A stretch of 64,000 bases of DNA, from contig NC_135021.1 in NCBI RefSeq assembly GCF_051020955.1, positions 13,683,962 through 13,747,961 of the forward strand. Reading direction: 5' to 3'. The notes under the pieces are model-generated. The model did no database searches, was not told the DNA's origin, and was given only the letters and a program-made list of their open reading frames with translations. The stretch is from Megalopta genalis. Taxonomy: Eukaryota > Arthropoda > Insecta > Hymenoptera > Halictidae. Below are positions 49,442 to 55,440 of this stretch, piece by piece (position 1 is the first letter of the stretch; each line of letters opens with the position of its first letter). Made by a program: the position numbers and the translations under genes.

Positions 49442-52400
49442 TTGATAGCCTGCGGATCTTTATGTAAAATAAAAATTATCTTCATTAATTGCAACAAATA
49501 CGAGTCGAATAGAAATTTCTTTCTTCCTTAAGTAATTTCAAGATAATCTATAGATGTCCTTAAATTCCTTTAATATTCTCATTGTTTTTTAAATTTCGCG
49601 TAACCGATTTTATTATAAATGCATACGATCCGCACTATATTTATTGATTAACGGATGCGAGCCTTTTGCATAGGAAGATTCTTAACTTAATTTCTAGTAA
49701 TAACTTATTGAGTATAGATGTTATCCTGTCCTTTAAAATTGGAATAAAATTCTAATCTCTTCACATCAATATTTAAGCATTCAAGTAAATTTAGGCACAC
49801 ACGATAAGCATCAATTTTTTTTCCCTTCTAAGAAATTATTGCAATCGAAAAATTTCTAATCGCAGTAACTGCGAAGAGAGGGTATGTCAAGGGATTAAGA
49901 AATGTGGGAAACCTGACTGCGACGTAGAATACATAATTAAGTTATGTTTAAATAAAATGGAAAAATCAAACAAGTCTTTAACCGTTTGAGTCCCAAGCAG
50001 CGCGATCGCGCTGTTCAGATCTTGTGTCGCGATCAAACTTTAGTGACGTACGTACATCGCATAGCTACTTTTTCCTTTTTGTTTTGTTTGTCAATCTTGA
50101 CGAGCGCTATCGCGCCGCTTGGTTCTCTTCGCAATCAATTAAGACAAGCGCTATCACGCTGTTCGGCATTTTTCGACCGTGTTTTCTGAATAATCCCTGG
50201 GACTCAAACGGTTAAAATGATCAACATTCATGGAGCTACGATTTAAGGGGTTATTGTCTATAATTGTCCATAAAGTGTTCTATGTTTAAAAGTTACCAAT
50301 GATATATTTAAAGCAAAGCTCGATAAAACAGCAGGAAAGCGAGATTATTCCATGTCAAACTTTACACGCAAATAGTAAGTCGGAGATAATGCGACGATAC
50401 TCCGACGCTAGTTAATTAATTCTAGACAGTATAGACTGAGTCATTTAATACTCATATACATGAGAGTGAGTCACCAAAGATCTTCGCCTGATGTATCTTC
50501 GTTGTTTTCAATACTACAAGGAAAGAAATTGTTTGACGAACATCTCTTTCCTTATACACATTCGCTCGTATCGATCGAGAAACAACGGAGAAATGTCAGG
50601 TGAAATTCTCAGGCGACACATCTGGTATACTTTCAGCAAACGAATGTAACATTCCAGCGAAAGAATATATTGCTCGAAATGTTTGAAAGTTCGATTCAAA
50701 GGTAGCAATCGGATATTAATATTGCTCGGATATTAATATCTCGCGAATTTCCTTAATCCCGAGATTAATCTGTTTGCGACGACACGGAACTGTCTCTGTG
50801 CTTTGTACGAAGGTGGCGAGTGAGTCAATGGAGCAGGTGCAACGCCTGCAACGGCAAGTCGGGCTGGAAGCATCGCAAAGTGCAGTGTGTAAAGCCGGCT
50901 TCCCGTGCCGGCGAGGACGACGTGCAGGCAAACTTTGACGCGTGCAAGGGACGCGTGCCAAAACAAAAAGAGGAATGCGTCGGTGAGAATATTGTTCCCC
51001 CATGCTATTCTCGGATCGACCCTTTGTCTATTAACACGTTCCGTGCCACGTGTACCATCGATGGTACACGCTTGCATGTTTACTTAGTGAACTGAACAAA
51101 TTGTTTCCAAGAAATTTAGAACCGAAGAATCAATTTCCACCGCAAGAATGGGCGTTGATAAGTTTTTGTTACGTTGTTACGTGTACGAGAATTAATAATT
51201 GCACGTAACACATCAAGTTTTAGTAAAATATCAAAGTGTGAAGATTCGAGTAAAAAAAGCTCGGCACGGAACGTGTTAACGGTCGCGCACCGTGCGTCTC
51301 TTAACTGTTAACGCGTGCCACGCAAACCGATTGTCTTAAACAACGCGTTGAACCGATTCTTTTGAAATTCGAGTGGTGGTGGAGCCATTTTACTGGAGTG
51401 TAGCCGATTACTTCAGTCTATTTTCGAGCATAATTAACTCTATATTTATCGAATGGGATGTATGGAACTCTTATTATTTAATTTCAATTAATTAAACATG
51501 CGAAAGATAGAAACGGAGTTGGACATATAATTCGGATCGTTTCGTATTTATCTAAGATAATTATCCGAATGAAATCCTCTCAGACGAATATTTTATACGA
51601 ACGATTCAGTATTCGTCATCGTCGTTAATCTATTTATCCGAATAATTGTTCATTCGAATGATTCTTTATCATTGCTACAGGATAGATAGACCAGAAATCT
51701 GAAGTCATTTAACCATTTAAAAATTTTATATGAAATTTGATCGAAGCTCTAATGTGAACTTCTAAATGCGAGCTTTCAATCTGAACTTTCAAAGGGAATT
51801 TACAAACGAATTAACTACACGGAAAGTTTACTTCGCAAACGGAGTGACCAATCAAATGGTTAAACAATTAAATTCGAAGGATTTTATGCGTTCATGACAA
51901 AAATGGCTAGATCAAATACGAATCGGTAAAAACATAACTGTTGCATTATTTTCTTCTCGTTAAAATGATTGAAAGAACGAGTCCAATGTCTATGTGATTT
52001 CTGTAATCAACTTAGACAATTTTTATGTTGCACAAAAATCCGTCGTTCTCTAATCACCCAATTCCGCGTTCGAAGGTCAGAGACCGTGCAAGAAAACCTG
52101 CCCGAAACCGTCCGGCGACACCGCCAAAGCTCCCGAGAAACGGACGAGATCTACGGAGAAACGTGCCAAGATGATCGACGCGGTCGTGGATCTGAATCTG
52201 GCGCGATACCTGGAGAAGTCATACGGAATCCGAAGCGGTGCCGACGAATTGAGCCGTATAGGGGACACCGACGGCTACCGTCAGGTGCTGCGCGACTGGT
52301 CAGCCGCGGTCGGAAACAAGGCGAAGCGCAACAGTTGCATCCCAGTGAAGAATCTAACGTACCCGAAGCTGGGCTCGATCATCAAAGACGACATCCCGGT

Positions 52401-52659
52401 AGAATCCATGATGGTGGTGGAAGCCCCGTACTTGGACGAGAATTTGCAACAGAATTTATCCGACAAAGCTTACCAGGAAGCCGGCGACAGGGTCGGAGTC
52501 AGCATCGACACCTCCCGGGAGAAGGTCTATCACGGAGAGGAGGCCATCAAGAAGATACAGGAGATCACTGGGCAGAACGAGAGCGCGATGCCACCGAGCC
52601 GTTCGAGGTTTACGTACGATCGGCTGGCCAGGCTCGTGGATCCCGTCGATCAGAGATAA
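28827..52659 (+). CDS. ADAMTS-family secreted zinc metalloprotease, complete gene, 18 coding exons (whole-gene span)
   Basis: Secreted protease of the ADAMTS family (a disintegrin and metalloprotease with thrombospondin motifs), which cleaves extracellular matrix proteins. Joining 18 exons gives 3522 nt, a multiple of three with every splice phase matching, or about 1173 residues. Visible in order: signal peptide (1-20); prodomain with a CHYRGFVRG motif (140-148); furin-type RRKR (73-76) and REKR (231-234); catalytic domain (about 258-460) with zinc site HELGHSLGCAHD (405-416) and Met-turn YVMSP (Met435); disintegrin-like region; TSP1-1 from W580; cysteine-rich domain (630-715) and its CGIC motif; spacer; TSP1-2 (about 864-922); TSP1-3 (923 to about 990). 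The last 185 residues match no PLAC or GON pattern I know. All three zinc histidines and the catalytic Glu are present, so it should be active. Which insect ADAMTS orthologue it is cannot be told from the sequence alone, so no symbol is given. A non-coding 5' exon further upstream is possible. Confidence 0.93.
30425..30530 (+). repeat. Short tandem repeat in ADAMTS intron 1
   Basis: CATTCGAATAAGAATTTATTTATACAGAAATT is present about twice with a partial third copy. Confidence 0.75.
30762..31143 (+). CDS. ADAMTS exon 2: prodomain
   Basis: Residues 35-162. The acceptor is CGCAG|GTACACG. It contains an internal furin-type RRKRS (73-77) and the prodomain signature C140-H-Y-R-G-F-V-R-G followed by AALSLCDG. 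The donor is weak: either GTG|GTTCGT (31143, preferred) or GGC|GTGGTT (31140). Both keep phase 0 and differ by one Val. A piggyBac relic starts only 50 bases further on. Confidence 0.88.
31190..31863 (+). mobile_element. Internally deleted piggyBac element with both ends and C-terminal transposase remnant
   Basis: TTAA target duplications at 31190-31193 and 31860-31863 bound a 666-bp element with ends CCCGAGAAAGATA and TATCTTTCTAGGG; the canonical piggyBac end is CCCTAGAAAGATA. The subterminal AAAATTGACGC and TACGTACG words also match piggyBac. Between them, 31235-31498 encodes the transposase C-terminus: a RLEAPTLPRHV segment, then the cysteine-rich CSLC...CAKC...CGEH...CHDC domain that binds the element ends. 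The catalytic DDD core is gone, so it cannot move itself. It lies in ADAMTS intron 2, 46 bases after the exon 2 donor. Confidence 0.92.
31235..31498 (+). pseudogene. piggyBac transposase C-terminal fragment (cysteine-rich domain)
   Basis: An open frame of about 87 residues ending in TAA, with an acidic/serine linker (DDEEEPSAKKRR) before an eight-ligand cysteine/histidine domain CSLC-x11-CAKC-x4-CGEH-x5-CHDC. This is the known piggyBac CRD layout. A stop codon at 31205 and the left terminal repeat directly upstream show that the N-terminus and catalytic domain are deleted. Confidence 0.88.
32206..32320. mobile_element. Foldback MITE fragment, left end
   Basis: CAGTGTGTCCTAAAATTAAG then GAGGTCATTTGAA, GCAAATGCAATTCGCGG and TTCACGAGTTCACG match the left arm of the family; the rest is missing. 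It lies in ADAMTS intron 2. Confidence 0.6.
33722..34387 (+). repeat. Degenerate TTTTTCAAGGTA tandem repeat
   Basis: About 50 imperfect copies of a 12-15 bp unit (TCAAGGTATTTT or TCAAGGTATTCT) over 665 bases. The YSSKYSS frame is a product of the repeat. It ends 180 bases before ADAMTS exon 3. Confidence 0.92.
34567..34732 (+). CDS. ADAMTS exon 3: prodomain, second half
   Basis: Residues 163-218. The acceptor is CGTGCAG|GTCGGC and the donor G|GTTAGA (phase 1). The start reads GYVQTDRGRYFIEP, the expected continuation of the prodomain after CDG. KKACGV (C214) near the end is a candidate cysteine switch that would hold the zinc in the latent enzyme. Confidence 0.88.
35047..35208. mobile_element. 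TA-flanked MITE, complete but short copy
   Basis: CAGTAAATTCTCCCTAATTG to GAGTAAATTTACTG, 162 bp, TA on both sides. The internal hairpin has lost one arm (CGAGCCTCGCGGCTCATTTT present, partner absent). It lies in ADAMTS intron 3. Confidence 0.85.
35500..35780 (+). repeat. Tandem repeat with AAAGAATATATTCTTT palindromes
   Basis: Five or six copies of a unit of about 30-50 bp: TTTGTTTATTTTCGAA then AAAGAATATATTCTTTA. The 16-bp palindrome sits in most units. It lies in ADAMTS intron 3. Confidence 0.85.
36297..36601 (+). CDS. ADAMTS exon 4: furin site and start of catalytic domain
   Basis: Residues 218-319. The acceptor is GCGACAG|ATAACTGG and the donor GAG|GTAATG (phase 0). It carries REKR|S (231-235), the likely prodomain removal site, then RYLTLAVVADRMFLDYH, the first beta strand of the reprolysin fold, and helix residues up to IYLEKEKEE. 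An NNT sequon in the catalytic domain could be glycosylated. Confidence 0.92.
37492..37700. mobile_element. TA-flanked MITE, full length with decayed right end
   Basis: CAGTAAATTCTCCCTAATTT, GTTGACAATCGGCAACTGTA, CTTCCCAAATTGTCCATTTT, ending TTAGGGAGAAATCTAAA. It lies in ADAMTS intron 4. Confidence 0.8.
38108..38242. mobile_element. TA-flanked MITE, 5' truncated
   Basis: Begins inside the central hairpin (TTTTTATAATTGTTGACAAT) and continues to TTAGGGAGAAATTTCTG, then TA. It ends about 160 bases before ADAMTS exon 5, very close in sequence to the copy at 37492. Confidence 0.78.
38401..38525 (+). CDS. ADAMTS exon 5: catalytic domain
   Basis: Residues 320-361. The acceptor is CCCGTAG|ATAGAT and the donor CCAG|GTCTCG (phase 2). 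It reads IDLRITPAAEGTLENFLKW and ends FDAAVLVTR, the strand just before the active-site helix in ADAMTS proteins. The following intron is only 72 bases. Confidence 0.92.
38598..38744 (+). CDS. ADAMTS exon 6: active-site helix
   Basis: Residues 361-410. The acceptor is TCTCAG|GCACGAC and the donor TC|GTACGT (phase 2). HDICSRG is followed by GLAYVGTVC and then VAHELGHS, the first part of the zinc-binding motif with H405, catalytic E406 and H409. The intron splits the motif inside the Ser codon. Confidence 0.95.
39424..39570 (+). CDS. ADAMTS exon 7: third zinc histidine and Met-turn
   Basis: Residues 410-459. The acceptor is TTGCAG|GTTGGG and the donor TTCAG|GTTGAT (phase 2). LGCAHDEG supplies H415 and the Asp that defines the reprolysin motif. 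The Met-turn reads YYVMSPYI, followed by WSPCSTKFM, the usual end of the catalytic domain. Confidence 0.95.
39647..39791 (+). CDS. ADAMTS exon 8: start of disintegrin-like domain
   Basis: Residues 459-507. The acceptor is GTTTCAG|CGAGGG and the donor TCG|GTACGG (phase 0). It encodes GDCLSNNP, then LPGAMYDSDYQC, the conserved LPG..YD...QC segment of ADAMTS disintegrin-like domains. The preceding intron is 76 bases. Confidence 0.92.
39816..40480. mobile_element. TTAA-flanked piggyBac-type element with three 44-bp-spaced palindromes
   Basis: Ends CCTTTTAGGCACG and the reverse complement of CCTTTTAGGTACG, with TTAA at 39812-39815 and 40481-40484. The left part carries GCCACTATAGTGGC at 39833, 39877 and 39921, exactly 44 bases apart. 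A complete foldback MITE (40036-40412) is nested inside. No coding sequence. It lies in ADAMTS intron 8. Confidence 0.8.
40036..40412. mobile_element. Complete foldback MITE with TA duplications
   Basis: A 377-bp element with perfect ends CAGGGTGTCCCAAAAATGTC and its reverse complement, flanked by TA (40034-40035, 40413-40414). The arms are over 100 bases each (CGCAATCCGGAAATGGCGGG and its complement; ACGAGTTATTAACGAAAAAC). It is nested inside the TTAA element at 39816-40480, so it inserted later. It is the best family member for defining the ends. Confidence 0.88.
40485..41179. mobile_element. Second TTAA-flanked element, sharing a TTAA with its neighbour and ending 18 bp before exon 9
   Basis: Ends CCTTCCGCGAACCA and the reverse complement of CCTTTCGCGAACCA, TTAA at 40481-40484 (shared) and 41180-41183. 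The interior holds a decayed copy of the ACGTTCCGTGCC-type element (about 40787-41035) and a foldback-type end (GGGCACCCTGTA at about 41083). Confidence 0.78.
41202..41357 (+). CDS. ADAMTS exon 9: disintegrin-like domain
   Basis: Residues 508-559. The acceptor is GCCCAG|GTGGCC and the donor AAG|GTTCGA (phase 0). It encodes KICVEYC, CERLWC and ADGTKCGESK, matching the C..LWC and DGT.CG spacing of the family. A TTAA-flanked mobile element ends just 18 bases before it. Confidence 0.9.
41925..42892 (+). repeat. Satellite-like AATTGAATTACAATGTAATT array
   Basis: Nearly 970 bases of imperfect TGTAATTCAATTACAT-type words, themselves palindromic, with a longer unit visible: GTATTTGAATCAGATTGCAA recurs at steps of 51-58 bases near 42460-42610. 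GTTGCGACGAAGTTGTGCTAA (42181) and its reverse (42716) mark larger inverted units. It fills the end of ADAMTS intron 9. Confidence 0.9.
43073..43282 (+). CDS. ADAMTS exon 10: first TSP1 repeat
   Basis: Residues 560-629. The acceptor is CAACACAG|TGGTGC and the donor CAG|GTGAAC (phase 0). WCIHKKCVDMG closes the disintegrin-like region. GGWGEWGPMSKCSRTCGGG is the central TSP1 repeat with its paired tryptophans, followed by the six-cysteine pattern to ICNTQ. Confidence 0.95.
43465..43594. mobile_element. TTAA-flanked short element with GC-rich inverted ends
   Basis: Ends CCCTTTCGCTACGGGCGG and the complement of CCCTTTTGCTACGGGCGG, TTAA at 43461-43464 and 43595-43598. The interior has the inner inverted pair CCGCGGTAC / GTACCGCAGCGG. 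130 bp, no coding. Confidence 0.85.
43733..43878. repeat. Array of four GCCACTATAGTGGC palindromes, 44-bp period
   Basis: The 14-bp palindrome occurs at 43733, 43777, 43821 and 43865, separated by a conserved spacer containing CTCGATGGCATCTTATGGA. A right end CGAAAGGGTTAA follows at 43888-43899. The left end may be the TTAACCCTTTCG at 43461, in which case the 130-bp element is nested. Confidence 0.9.
44075..44273. mobile_element. Foldback MITE, right part
   Basis: CTCTCATTGGTCACTGTTTT, TTAATAACTAGTAAACAAAG, AAAGTTACTTGAAATGATCTC and the end TAATTATGGAACACCCTATA match the right arm of the family. The left arm is degraded. It lies in ADAMTS intron 10. Confidence 0.7.
44445..44681 (+). CDS. ADAMTS exon 11: cysteine-rich domain
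   Basis: Residues 630-708. The acceptor is TCAACAG|CCCTGC and the donor AGG|GTACGG (phase 0). It encodes AVQCTLYN, then FPCALFCVNEKN and NDMCIGGVCR, the standard cysteine-rich motifs. An internal GTAAGA at 44595-44600 is a better donor than the one at the exon end and is in the same phase. Confidence 0.92.
45040..45096. repeat. (TA)n microsatellite in ADAMTS intron 11
   Basis: A run of TA dinucleotides next to three TATAATTTAATTATAAA copies at 44983-45055. Confidence 0.95.
45288..45414 (+). CDS. ADAMTS exon 12: end of cysteine-rich domain
   Basis: Residues 709-751. The acceptor is GTTCTAG|AAAGTG and the donor C|GTACGT (phase 1). It reads KVSCDWILDG then EDKCGICKGDGTKC, the highly conserved CG.C.GDG..C signature before the spacer. 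The next intron is 66 bases. Confidence 0.93.
45481..45607 (+). CDS. ADAMTS exon 13: spacer domain
   Basis: Residues 751-793. The acceptor is GCGCGCAG|ACCGCG and the donor AA|GTAATT (phase 2). It encodes VTTIPKGARNIVIMETKPKK, the first strand of the cysteine-poor spacer, and runs to CLNND. The next intron is 130 bases. Confidence 0.88.
45738..45858 (+). CDS. ADAMTS exon 14: spacer domain
   Basis: Residues 793-833. The acceptor is TATTGCAG|CCGCGG and the donor CAG|GTAAGC (phase 0). It encodes GFASGDYECADAMLVYTH and ends ISDDLLLQ, in the expected place for the G.Y...G....Y strands of the spacer. The sequence is diverged from vertebrate members. Confidence 0.86.
45897..46102. mobile_element. 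TA-flanked MITE copy after ADAMTS exon 14
   Basis: ACAAATTCTCTCTAATTTTC through TTGTAAACGAAAAGGAACAA, hairpin region, ending GGGGAGAATTTACTG and TA. It starts about 40 bases after the exon 14 donor. Confidence 0.78.
46159..46400. mobile_element. TTAA-flanked element with CACTAAATCTACC ends
   Basis: TTAA at 46155-46158 and 46401-46404; ends CACTAAATCTACC and the complement of TACTAAACCTACC. 242 bp, in ADAMTS intron 14. Related copies (TTAACACTAAAC ... GGTAGGTTTAG) lie in both arms of the large inverted repeat at about 13337-13543 and 16214-16420. Confidence 0.75.
46438..46575 (+). repeat. Dispersed repeat shared with 53805-53935, unclassified
   Basis: AGTATATGTCGTCGAAAGAA, GAATTCGTAGTATGTACGAA and GTATTTCCACGTAGCCGATAA are matched by the same words at 53805. 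About 130 bp. Ends not defined. Confidence 0.6.
46833..47025. mobile_element. MITE with TAGACTGCGGA ends, inverted copy in intron 14
   Basis: TAAACCGTGGATTTTATGCA, a TTAATTCATTAAAATGATTAAAG middle, and CAGCGTAAAAATCAGCGAG at the right resemble the family in reverse orientation. Diverged. Confidence 0.6.
47106..47402. repeat. Hairpin-forming inverted repeat in ADAMTS intron 14
   Basis: The left arm (CACAGTTTTGAGATATTCAA, then AACTTCTGGTGTATTTTTTC and GAAATCTAAAAACGGTTATT) is mirrored by the right arm (AATAACCATTTTTAGATTTT ... TTGAATACCTCAAAAAACTG). The arms are about 85 bases and the loop is TATTA/TATA-rich. A second TATACTA-rich stretch continues to 47595. Confidence 0.8.
47873..48022 (+). 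CDS. ADAMTS exon 15: end of spacer and second TSP1 repeat
   Basis: Residues 834-883. The acceptor is GATTGCAG|TACGTA and the donor ATG|GTAAAT (phase 0). It encodes YVFYGSD and VTWSYYVSA, then WDFTEWSSCDAKCGGG, the start of TSP1 repeat 2. The intron before it (2.0 kb) is full of transposon relics. Confidence 0.92.
48396..48473. mobile_element. TA-flanked MITE, right end only
   Basis: CGTATCTCCTCGTCCCAAAT, CTGACCGCCAATTAGGGAG and AATTTACTG then TA. The left two thirds are missing. It lies in ADAMTS intron 15. Confidence 0.72.
48578..49015. repeat. Dispersed element copy, related to 63105-63290
   Basis: GTGGCTCACAAATGTATTCG at the left; the segment GTAGTAGCAAAATGAAGAAAAG, GGTAAACTAGTCCTTCTAAC, CCGTTTTAAGAGCTGTACG is repeated with changes at 63137-63270 (AGTAATAGCAAAATTGAAAAG, AGTAAATTAGTCTCTCTAAG). 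Probably a transposon relic of unknown class. It fills much of ADAMTS intron 15. Confidence 0.55.
49208..49326 (+). CDS. ADAMTS exon 16: rest of second TSP1 repeat
   Basis: Residues 884-923. The acceptor is AACCATAG|ATCTCC and the donor AG|GTAACA (phase 2). It encodes EATCIEQN, NFCESIPRP and RLCNVEACP, the last four cysteines of a TSP1 repeat in the right spacing. Confidence 0.9.
49410..49440. repeat. (TTA)n microsatellite in ADAMTS intron 16
   Basis: Ten perfect TTA triplets. Confidence 0.95.
49446..49637. mobile_element. MITE with TAGACTGCGGA ends, full copy in intron 16
   Basis: TAGCCTGCGGATCTTTATGT, GAATAGAAATTTCTTTCTTC, TCCTTAAATTCCTTTAATAT and TTATAAATGCATACGATCCG then CACTATA. A (TTA)n tract lies immediately before it. 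Confidence 0.75.
49982..50211. mobile_element. TTAA-flanked element with AGCGCGATCGCGCT palindromes
   Basis: 230 bp with perfect ends CCGTTTGAGTCCCA / TGGGACTCAAACGG, TTAA at 49978-49981 and 50212-50215. A perfect 14-bp palindrome lies at 49999, and two decayed versions at 50103 and 50147, which are again 44 bases apart. It lies in ADAMTS intron 16. Confidence 0.87.
50813..50982 (+). CDS. ADAMTS exon 17: third TSP1 repeat
   Basis: Residues 923-980. The acceptor is TACGAAG|GTGGCG and the donor TCG|GTGAGA (phase 1). It encodes WRVSQWSRCNACNGKSGWK, a TSP1 start with CNAC in place of the usual C..TCG, then VQCVKP and the cysteines up to ECV. Confidence 0.88.
51035..51275. mobile_element. TTAA-flanked element with a perfect 22-bp palindrome
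   Basis: 241 bp, ends CACGTTCCGTGCC and its exact complement, TTAA at 51031-51034 and 51276-51279. The palindrome at 51049-51070 is CGTGTACCATC plus its reverse complement. It starts about 50 bases after ADAMTS exon 17. Confidence 0.85.
51868..52051. mobile_element. MITE with TAGACTGCGGA ends, inverted copy abutting ADAMTS exon 18
   Basis: GAAGGATTTTATGCGTTCAT, GTTAAAATGATTGAAAGAACG and TATGTTGCACAAAAATCCG then TCGTTCTCTA. Its right end is about 25 bases before the exon 18 acceptor, so it spans the likely branch-point region. Confidence 0.7.
52076..52659 (+). CDS. ADAMTS exon 18: end of TSP1-3 and C-terminal extension, stop codon
   Basis: Residues 980-1173. The acceptor GTTCGAAG|GTCAGAG is needed for phase 1. 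The competing AG five bases downstream (GTCAG) would break the frame. GQRPCKKTC finishes TSP1-3. Then comes a basic linker (KRTRSTEKR) and a mostly acidic, helix-prone tail (AVVDLNLARYLEKSYG ... EEAIKKIQEITG) with one Cys, ending DPVDQR and TAA at 52657. No PLAC or GON domain is seen. Confidence 0.88.
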
Positions 52660-52875
52660 TCGACGGCCAATTTCAGTCCGATGTTAATTTAAGAGTTCCA
52701 GGGGCTTTGCCAGTGACTAGCCTGGATTTAGATTGTATCTAGGGACCTCGATCAAAGTCGACGGGGAATTCTTCGGATCGTATTTAGACCGTATCTAGAC
52801 GATAAGAGTTGAAAAGATTTGTTAGTTTACGCGCCGATTTATGTACGACAAATAAACATGCATGCTTCGATCGCA
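52660..52875 (+). promoter_or_regulatory. ADAMTS 3' UTR with likely polyadenylation signal
   Basis: Non-coding sequence after the stop. A canonical AATAAA lies at 52851-52856, followed by a GT-rich stretch (CAGCACGTGTGCGTC), as expected for a cleavage site near 52875. It is the only good signal close to the stop. A (GA)n tract begins at about 53007. Confidence 0.6.
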
Positions 52876-52995
52876 TTGGAACTCTGTTCAGCACGTGTGC
52901 GTCTCGCCAGCAGCGTTTCGTAGTTCGGAAAAATGATACGCTGTAATTGCTGTGTATCCGAGAAGTTATAATACTAAGCGCGAGCATTCCGAAAT

Positions 52996-53003
52996 GATTC
53001 CGA

Positions 53004-53087
<84 letters not shown>

Positions 53088-53090
53088 GGC
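52996..53090. repeat. (GA)n microsatellite after the ADAMTS gene
   Basis: About 80 bases of GA with one GATA interruption, 130 bases after the likely polyadenylation site. Confidence 0.95.
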
Positions 53091-55440
53091 GGTTTTCCTC
53101 GAGCGCCGTGTTTCCACGGGTGAGCGGAAATTCACCAGTTTTTAATTGGCGTGTGTCGGTATTTGAACAGCAATTTATTACGAAATTATGATACCGTTCG
53201 ACAGTGTTGCCGATTTAACATCGCGATCGATCATTCGAATGCGCCGCGGATCCTGCGTCCTGCGGTCTAGCGGTCCACGAGCGACGCAGGTGTGCCGCGG
53301 TCTTTGCCGTATAATGGCGTATAACAGTGTACAGGAGTTGCGAAGTAAGATCCGGATTTAGTTTTGTCTGGCTGGAAATTGCGCCACCGAGATAACTCAA
53401 GCTCTATCGGCTCGCGAACGCGCGCGGCCAGCTCGCTTCCAGAGTCCAATCGGATGGCTAATTTTGTTTGTCTGCACATAATTCACTCGAGAATTCTTGA
53501 CTCGACAAATGTTTCTACATTATTTTCCAATTATCTCGTTTAGTCCGTGTGTGCCTGACAGCGTCCAGTCCAGCTATAGCGAACGCTGCATCGTTCGGGG
53601 ACGACTGAGCTTCAAAGTTTTTGGGATTTTCGTTGCGTTTCATAATTGCATAGTAATTATCAATATTTACGGAATTTTTGGACAGTTTCGAATGCGATAC
53701 TTTGCGTATCGTACGGTGCGCAGATATGGGGGTATTTTTGTCTGGAATCTTTGAAAATCGATCTTATTTTACAGTGTTTTCTTAATATCTTATTTTTTAA
53801 TATATAGAGTATATGTCGTCGAAAATATGCTTGCGACAGGATTTGTTCGAATTCGTAATATGTGCGAAGTTATGGGCCTGGATTGCCAGATTAATCGTAA
53901 GTATACACGTTTCCACGTAACTGCTAATTAAAGCTTTAAACGAGCTTTTTAAAACATTTTTATATTTATGTAAACGTATTTTTTGTATTTATTTTATATT
54001 TTTATCTATTTATTTTTTCGTATTTATTTAAGTATGTTACAGATTAAAAACATAAAAAGATCGATATTTAAACGTCGAAGTGTCGCCATTTTTCAAATTA
54101 TCAAAGTCTTTCATTTATGGCGGTTCACGCTATAGTTATATTCATGCTAAACAAGATGCCATTTCGTTCGTTTGTTTCAGGTTAACGAAATCGTCGCAAT
54201 CGTGCGCTCCAGAAAGCCATTTTTTTCTGCAATACTTTTGTTTCGCCGAACACAGCTCATGTAAATTTTATTATCCTTACTTTACAAAAAAAAGACCATA
54301 AACGTTAGTAAATATTTGTACCAAAATCAATATACAAATGTGTGTGTGTGTGTTTTTTTTAAAATAATCATGCCGAAAGATCGCACACTAGAAAAGGATT
54401 CTCCCTCGAGGGTTAATACGGAAATGTAGAAATCCGAAGCGTTTCTGTCAAGCGACGATTATGGTCGCTCCGGATGACAATAGAGGCAAACACTGCCCCC
54501 AAGGGTCAGTACATTACCGAGCGTCAACGCGTTAATCCACAGGCTGAAACAAGAGGGAGGCAAACTCGGCAAGTTCAGCCTCTAATCCAAGATTAGGCCG
54601 GCGAGACACCTCGTTGGCGTGTTCGGTTCGATAATCTTGCAGGCGAGAGAATCAGGCTCCGCACTTTTGTTCGTTTGATCCCGAGGTTCTCGCAGGACCT
54701 CGCCGCATCTCCTGCGACCGGTGCAGGACTCCCGTTCCTGGGGCTTCGTCGCCTGCCGGTACCTGTCGGCGATAACATCTGCATCCTGCTCAGCGGAGCC
54801 GACGCGTCGGGTCGTACGCACTCGACGACTCGTCTTTTCTCGAAGCCGGCGATGCGGCTTTGCCAGTCACCGATCATCCATCTACGATCATAGTGATTAA
54901 CCTATCGGTGAAATAGATGGATGAACGGATCGGCCGTCCAACTGCTTTAGAACCGACGAGACGCGCGGTGACGCCATTCGCGTTCGCCATTCAGCGGTTC
55001 GATCGAACAAATGGAGAGCTTTTAACGCAAATTATCCGCTGTGAAATGTTAACCGGCCGGTACTCGACTGCCGGCGACGTTTTCCTCGGTTTGCCCACCG
55101 ATTTTGTCGATTTGCTGGCTCTCGTACATTACCCCATCGACAATTCGCGCGTTTTATAATCTAACAGTCTGTCCAACGAGACACATTCGAGAAACATGTG
55201 CTTCTCGGAACCGGAGCTGGACATTTAACGGAACGACAGCTGCAAACGTCAGGATCGATTAAGCGAGTATTATGTAGCCATTTTATGTACATTTCCTGGC
55301 TCGTCCCGTTGGACAGATTGCGGATCCTGCAATATTTTAGATTCTCGTGCGATTCTACTGTAATTCGTTTATATGGTTAAAACGTCTTATCTATCAATTC
55401 GCCACTTTTCAAGATATTTTAAAACGTTTGGTACATTACG
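53091..55440. other. No gene seen
   Basis: Apart from the dispersed repeat at 53805, this is mixed sequence with a short (TG)n at 54340 and a CpG-rich patch at 54560-55160, where frames overlap on both strands. Confidence 0.5.
53805..53935 (+). repeat. Dispersed repeat shared with 46438-46575, unclassified
   Basis: AGTATATGTCGTCGAAAATA, GAATTCGTAATATGTGCGAA and CACGTTTCCACGTAACTGCTAA. Second copy of the unclassified family. Confidence 0.6.
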
